Shown: one piece after another, positions 7,161 to 9,279 of the stretch | Position numbering within the stretch: the stretch's first letter is position 1 | How the letters are laid out: every line of letters begins with the position of its first letter | Assembly: GCA_964651395.1 (NCBI GenBank) | Contig: CAZYXZ010000097.1 | Span: 1-9,279, forward strand | Reading direction: 5' to 3' | Origin: CAZYXZ01 sp964651395 | GTDB taxonomy: Bacteria; Actinomycetota; Actinomycetes; BP-191 | Length of the DNA stretch: 9,279 nucleotides | Notes under the pieces: generated by a model | The model's input: the letters and a program-made list of their open reading frames with translations, nothing else | Told to the model about the DNA's origin: nothing | The model's database searches: none | Made by a program: the position numbers and the translations under genes

Positions 7161-7198
7161 GGGAATCGGAACCGGGAGACCACGAGGAGGCACAGCTG

Positions 7199-7612
7199 AT
7201 GAAGGCACGCGATGTCATGACGTCCGGCGCGGAGTTCGTCCAGGCCGAGACCACGGTGCGTGAGGCGGCCGCGAAGCTGGCCGAGCTCGATGTCGGGTCG
7301 TTGCCGATCTGCGACGGCGAGCGGCTGATCGGGATGATCACCGACCGCGACATCGCGGTGAAGGTCGTGGCGGCCGGCATGGACCCGGCCACGACGAGAG
7401 TCGGCGAGCTGGCACAGGGCGAGGCGGTCACGATCGGCGCCGACGACAGCGTGAACGAGGCCCTTCGCACGATGGTGCAGCACGCCGTACGGCGGCTGCC
7501 GGTGATCGACGGGCGGAAGCTGGTCGGCATCGTGAGCCAGGCGGACATCGCGAAGAACGTGTCCGAGGAGCAGGTCGGCGAGCTGGTGGAGGCCATCTCC
7601 TCGGCCCCGTAG
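7199..7612 (+). CDS. Small tandem CBS-domain protein (Bateman module)
   Basis: This 137-residue soluble protein consists almost wholly of two CBS domains that should fold together as one Bateman module binding an adenine nucleotide. CBS1 is about 3-58 (ARDVMT ... TTVREAAAKLAELDVGSLPI ... LIGMITDRDIA) and CBS2 about 68-121 (VGELAQGEAVTIGADDSVNEA ... RRLPVID ... LVGIVSQADIA). The Asp residues of TDRDI (Asp49) and SQADI (Asp116) sit where CBS domains often contact the ribose. There is no fused enzyme or DNA-binding domain, so it resembles the stand-alone HRP1-like proteins of mycobacteria, which are stress-associated in that group. ATG 7199 follows GAGGAGG by 8 nt, so the start is firm. It is divergent from the importer operon and 114 nt ahead of the caspase-like gene. 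The ligand and partner are unknown. Confidence 0.93.
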   Translation: MKARDVMTSGAEFVQAETTVREAAAKLAELDVGSLPICDGERLIGMITDRDIAVKVVAAGMDPATTRVGELAQGEAVTIGADDSVNEALRTMVQHAVRRLPVIDGRKLVGIVSQADIAKNVSEEQVGELVEAISSAP

Positions 7613-7661
7613 ACCGGACATAACGGACGCCGGGCGTTCCCCTCCCGCGCCGTGGCGAGGT

Positions 7662-7694
7662 ACCGTAACCGGGAAGTAGCGCCCTCGTTACGGT
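7662..7694. promoter_or_regulatory. Perfect 8-bp inverted repeat upstream of caspase-like gene
   Basis: ACCGTAAC (7662-7669) and GTTACGGT (7687-7694) are exact reverse complements with 17 nt between, so the half-sites are 25 bp centre to centre. The second arm ends 32 nt before the ATG at 7727, in the 114-nt gap after the CBS gene. The A/T-containing arms stand out from the local composition. The position suits an operator for a dimeric regulator, or a hairpin that ends the CBS transcript. Which role it has is inference. Confidence 0.5.
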
Positions 7695-7726
7695 GCGTAC
7701 ACCCCCAGCCCGAGGACACTCCCCCT

Positions 7727-9043
7727 ATGCCTCGCCACCGGATCGCCCTTGCCTTGGCTGCGCTGTGCGCGCTGGCCGGCATCGGGCACGCCACGGCCGG
7801 GCCGGGCCGGACGGTGGACAAGTGGGCTCTGCTGGTCGGCATCGACAAGCACCAGGGCAAGACGCACAGCAACGTCGGCTCGGTCGGCGACACCCAGACA
7901 CTGCGCGACGTCCTGCTGCGCAACGGCTGGCCGGCCAACCACATCAAGGTGCTCAACGACAGCGCCGCGACCCAGGCCGGCATCCGTGCCGGGATGAAGT
8001 GGCTGGTCGACAACAGCGGCCCGGACTCCTTCTCGGTCTTCCACTACTCGGGCCACACGAAGCAGATCAAAGGCGACCCGGACCGCGACGGCGAGGCACT
8101 CGACGAGTTCCTCTGGCCGAGCGACAACCGGCACATCTCGGACGGTGAGTTCGCGTCGTACATGAAGCGGCTGCGCGGATGGGCCTGGATCAACATCGCC
8201 GCCTGCGAGGCGGCCGGGTTCAACGACGGCGTCGCCTCCCCGCACCGGCTGTTCACGGCGTCATCGCTCGAGAACGAGAAGTCGTACGAGATGCCGCAGT
8301 GGAAGAACTCGCTGTTCGTCGGGCTGCTCGCGGAGCAGGGCATCCAGCTGCGCCGCGCGCCCGACAAGAACCGCGACAAGGCCGTCTCCATCCAGGAGGC
8401 GTTCGAGTACGCGCGTTACCACGCGCCGCGGGTGTCGTCGAAGCAGGACACCGGCCCGCAGCACCCCTACATCGCGGGAGGCGACGGCAAGCCGTGGTTC
8501 TTCACGGTCCCGCTCCCGCCGCGCCCCTTCCAGTGCAAGCTGCTCGTCGACAAGGCGGGTGACGCCAAGTACTACGGCACCACGGTCGCGCCGTCGTACG
8601 TCGACATCGTCGGAGCCGACATCGCGACGGGGCCGAACACCGTCACGGGTGTGATCCGGCTGGCCTCTCTGCAGAGTGACATCCGCGGGATGACCGGGGT
8701 CGAGTACCGGCTCGGCTTCGACATGGGCGGAACGAAGTACCAGATGGTGGCCAACCGCAGCACGCTGAACGGCGACAAGTTCTCGCTCATCGCGCCGACG
8801 GCCGCCGGCACGCGCCTCGTCGACATCACAGGCACCTTCAACGAGCCGTCGAAGGAGATCCGGATGGTCGCGCCGAGGGCGTCGTTCCCGACCAACCCGA
8901 ACGGCCGCTGGTTCTCGAGGCTCACCGCGACCTCGTACAACAGCAACTCGAGCGGTAGCTACATGGGTCTGGACCTGGCGGACACCGCCACCAGCAGCAA
9001 GACCTACCTGGACCGCGACCCCAGCTGCGTTCGGCCCGCCTGA
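7727..9043 (+). CDS. Secreted caspase/metacaspase-like (peptidase C14 fold) protein with C-terminal beta-rich domain
   Basis: This 438-residue protein has a Sec-type signal peptide (MPRHR, a hydrophobic stretch to about 20, probable cleavage after HATA at 24). The caspase-like domain follows: VDKWALLVGIDKH at 30-42 (first strand), a helix with DTQTLRDVLLRNGW at 55-68, FHYSGH with the presumed catalytic His110, an acidic loop GDPDRDGEALDEFLWPSD at 116-133, and INIAACEAAGF with the presumed Cys160. The loop is like the GDExDGxDE...P.D segment of type I metacaspases. Residues next to the dyad are unusual: Thr follows YSGH instead of Gly, and AACEAAG replaces DSCHSG. Residues 270-438 look beta-rich and are bounded by Cys270 and Cys434, which could form a disulfide. 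ATG 7727 is chosen over an earlier in-frame GTG at 7652 because it directly begins the signal peptide and has GAGGA 10 nt upstream. The role is unknown: a secreted protease, or an inactive relative. Confidence 0.85.
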   Translation: MPRHRIALALAALCALAGIGHATAGPGRTVDKWALLVGIDKHQGKTHSNVGSVGDTQTLRDVLLRNGWPANHIKVLNDSAATQAGIRAGMKWLVDNSGPDSFSVFHYSGHTKQIKGDPDRDGEALDEFLWPSDNRHISDGEFASYMKRLRGWAWINIAACEAAGFNDGVASPHRLFTASSLENEKSYEMPQWKNSLFVGLLAEQGIQLRRAPDKNRDKAVSIQEAFEYARYHAPRVSSKQDTGPQHPYIAGGDGKPWFFTVPLPPRPFQCKLLVDKAGDAKYYGTTVAPSYVDIVGADIATGPNTVTGVIRLASLQSDIRGMTGVEYRLGFDMGGTKYQMVANRSTLNGDKFSLIAPTAAGTRLVDITGTFNEPSKEIRMVAPRASFPTNPNGRWFSRLTATSYNSNSSGSYMGLDLADTATSSKTYLDRDPSCVRPA

Positions 9044-9055
9044 CCCGGATCGGGG

Positions 9056-9085
9056 TTGGGGCCTCCGGCGCTTCGCCGGTACGAT
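9056..9085 (+). promoter_or_regulatory. Candidate promoter of the tRNA pair
   Basis: TTGGGG (9056-9061) and TACGAT (9080-9085) are separated by 18 nt and lie 43 nt before tRNA-Ser. The -10 box is good and the -35 box only partly matches the housekeeping consensus. The spacer holds a perfect 6-bp hairpin (9065-9079). Confidence 0.45.
9065..9079 (+). terminator. Short GC hairpin after the caspase-like gene
   Basis: CCGGCG (9065-9070) and CGCCGG (9074-9079) pair perfectly around a CTT loop, 21 nt after the stop codon. It could end the caspase-like transcript. It has no T-run, and it sits inside the spacer of the proposed tRNA promoter. Confidence 0.4.
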
Positions 9086-9127
9086 CGCTCCTCGTGGCCG
9101 GGCAAGGTCACTGCACCCGATCACCTT

Positions 9128-9220
9128 GGAGGCTTCGCCTAGTCCGGTCTATGGCGCCGCACTGCTAATGCGGTTTGGGGTAACCCCCCATCCCGGGTTC
9201 AAATCCCGGAGCCTCCGCCA
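9128..9220 (+). tRNA. tRNA-Ser (anticodon GCT)
   Basis: The acceptor arms GGAGGCT (9128-9134) and AGCCTCC (9210-9216) pair fully, followed by discriminator G and an encoded CCA (9218-9220). The anticodon stem CCGCA/TGCGG encloses loop CTGCTAA, giving anticodon GCT for AGC/AGU codons. A long variable arm (GGGGTAACCCCC-like) marks a class II tRNA such as Ser. The T arm CCGGG-TTCAAAT-CCCGG is perfect. Confidence 0.97.
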
Positions 9221-9221
9221 T

Positions 9222-9279
9222 GCGCTCGTAGCTCAACGGATAGAGCATCTGACTACGGATCAGAAGGTTGGGGGTTCGA
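9222..9279 (+). tRNA. tRNA-Arg (anticodon ACG), 3' truncated by window edge
   Basis: It starts with acceptor strand GCGCTCG (9222-9228), then a D arm (TAGCTCAACGGATAGAGC), then anticodon stem TCTGA/TCAGA around loop CTACGGA, giving anticodon ACG. The T arm begins (GGGGGTTCGA) and is cut at the window end, so the 3' acceptor strand and CCA are not visible. Only one base separates it from the CCA of tRNA-Ser, so the two are almost surely co-transcribed. Confidence 0.95.

Larger units (their letters stand above)
7012..7198. promoter_or_regulatory. Divergent intergenic region with promoters for the importer operon and CBS gene
   Basis: This 187-nt region must hold start signals for both flanking transcription units. 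Two structures stand out: a 7-bp dyad at 7118-7133 and a hairpin at 7134-7160 in the leader of the CBS gene. On the minus strand a weak promoter-like pair (TTGGGC, 18 nt, GACTAT) lies around 7065-7094, but the match is poor. No convincing plus-strand -10 box was found. GAGGAGG at 7184-7190, 8 nt before ATG 7199, is a strong ribosome binding site for the CBS gene. Confidence 0.45.

Noticed and set aside
7652..7726. Earlier GTG start for the caspase-like gene
   Set aside because: It would place a polar, non-conserved 25-residue segment ahead of a complete signal peptide and would overlap the inverted repeat; ATG 7727 begins the signal peptide directly.
7069..8013. A 314-codon open frame on the minus strand opposite the CBS and caspase-like genes
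   Set aside because: It spans two unrelated plus-strand genes and their gap, and its Ser/Ala/Arg-rich product shows no motif.

Overview
The window is GC-rich DNA of actinobacterial (Actinomycetota) character. G or C dominates third codon positions, GTG starts are common, genes overlap by a few bases, and long spurious ORFs run opposite the real genes. No mobile element, CRISPR array or rRNA was seen. A genus cannot be assigned from the sequence alone.

Layout, left to right. (1) The C-terminal part of an HtrA/DegP-type serine protease with one PDZ domain, on the + strand and entering from the left edge. (2) A strong dyad-symmetric hairpin between convergent genes, probably a shared terminator. 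(3) A six-gene minus-strand transcription unit filling about 1.1-7.0 kb. Read 5'->3' it holds a lipoprotein solute-binding protein (LivK type), two permeases (LivH and LivM types), two ATPases (LivG and LivF types) and, last, a membrane acyltransferase of the acyltransferase-3/OafA family. Apart from a 76-nt gap with a GC-rich hairpin after the binding-protein gene, every junction overlaps (4, 8, 20-26 and 4 nt), so the acyltransferase looks translationally coupled to the transporter. (4) A 187-nt divergent intergenic region with two dyads, leading to a small + strand protein with a pair of CBS domains. (5) A + strand gene for a secreted caspase/metacaspase-like protein with a C-terminal beta-rich domain, preceded by an 8-bp perfect inverted repeat. 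(6) A probable tRNA promoter, then tRNA-Ser(GCT) and, one base later, tRNA-Arg(ACG), which is cut by the right edge.

How the genes work together: the binding protein, permeases and ATPases form one complete HAAT-family (branched-chain amino acid or related amide/amino acid) ABC importer. The acyltransferase is a less usual partner, and it suggests either a modification step linked to uptake or simply recruitment into the operon. The CBS protein is divergent from the importer and may share control elements with it. The most unusual protein is the secreted caspase-like one. It keeps the His and Cys of the caspase dyad and a metacaspase-like acidic loop, but has lost the usual residues around both catalytic positions.
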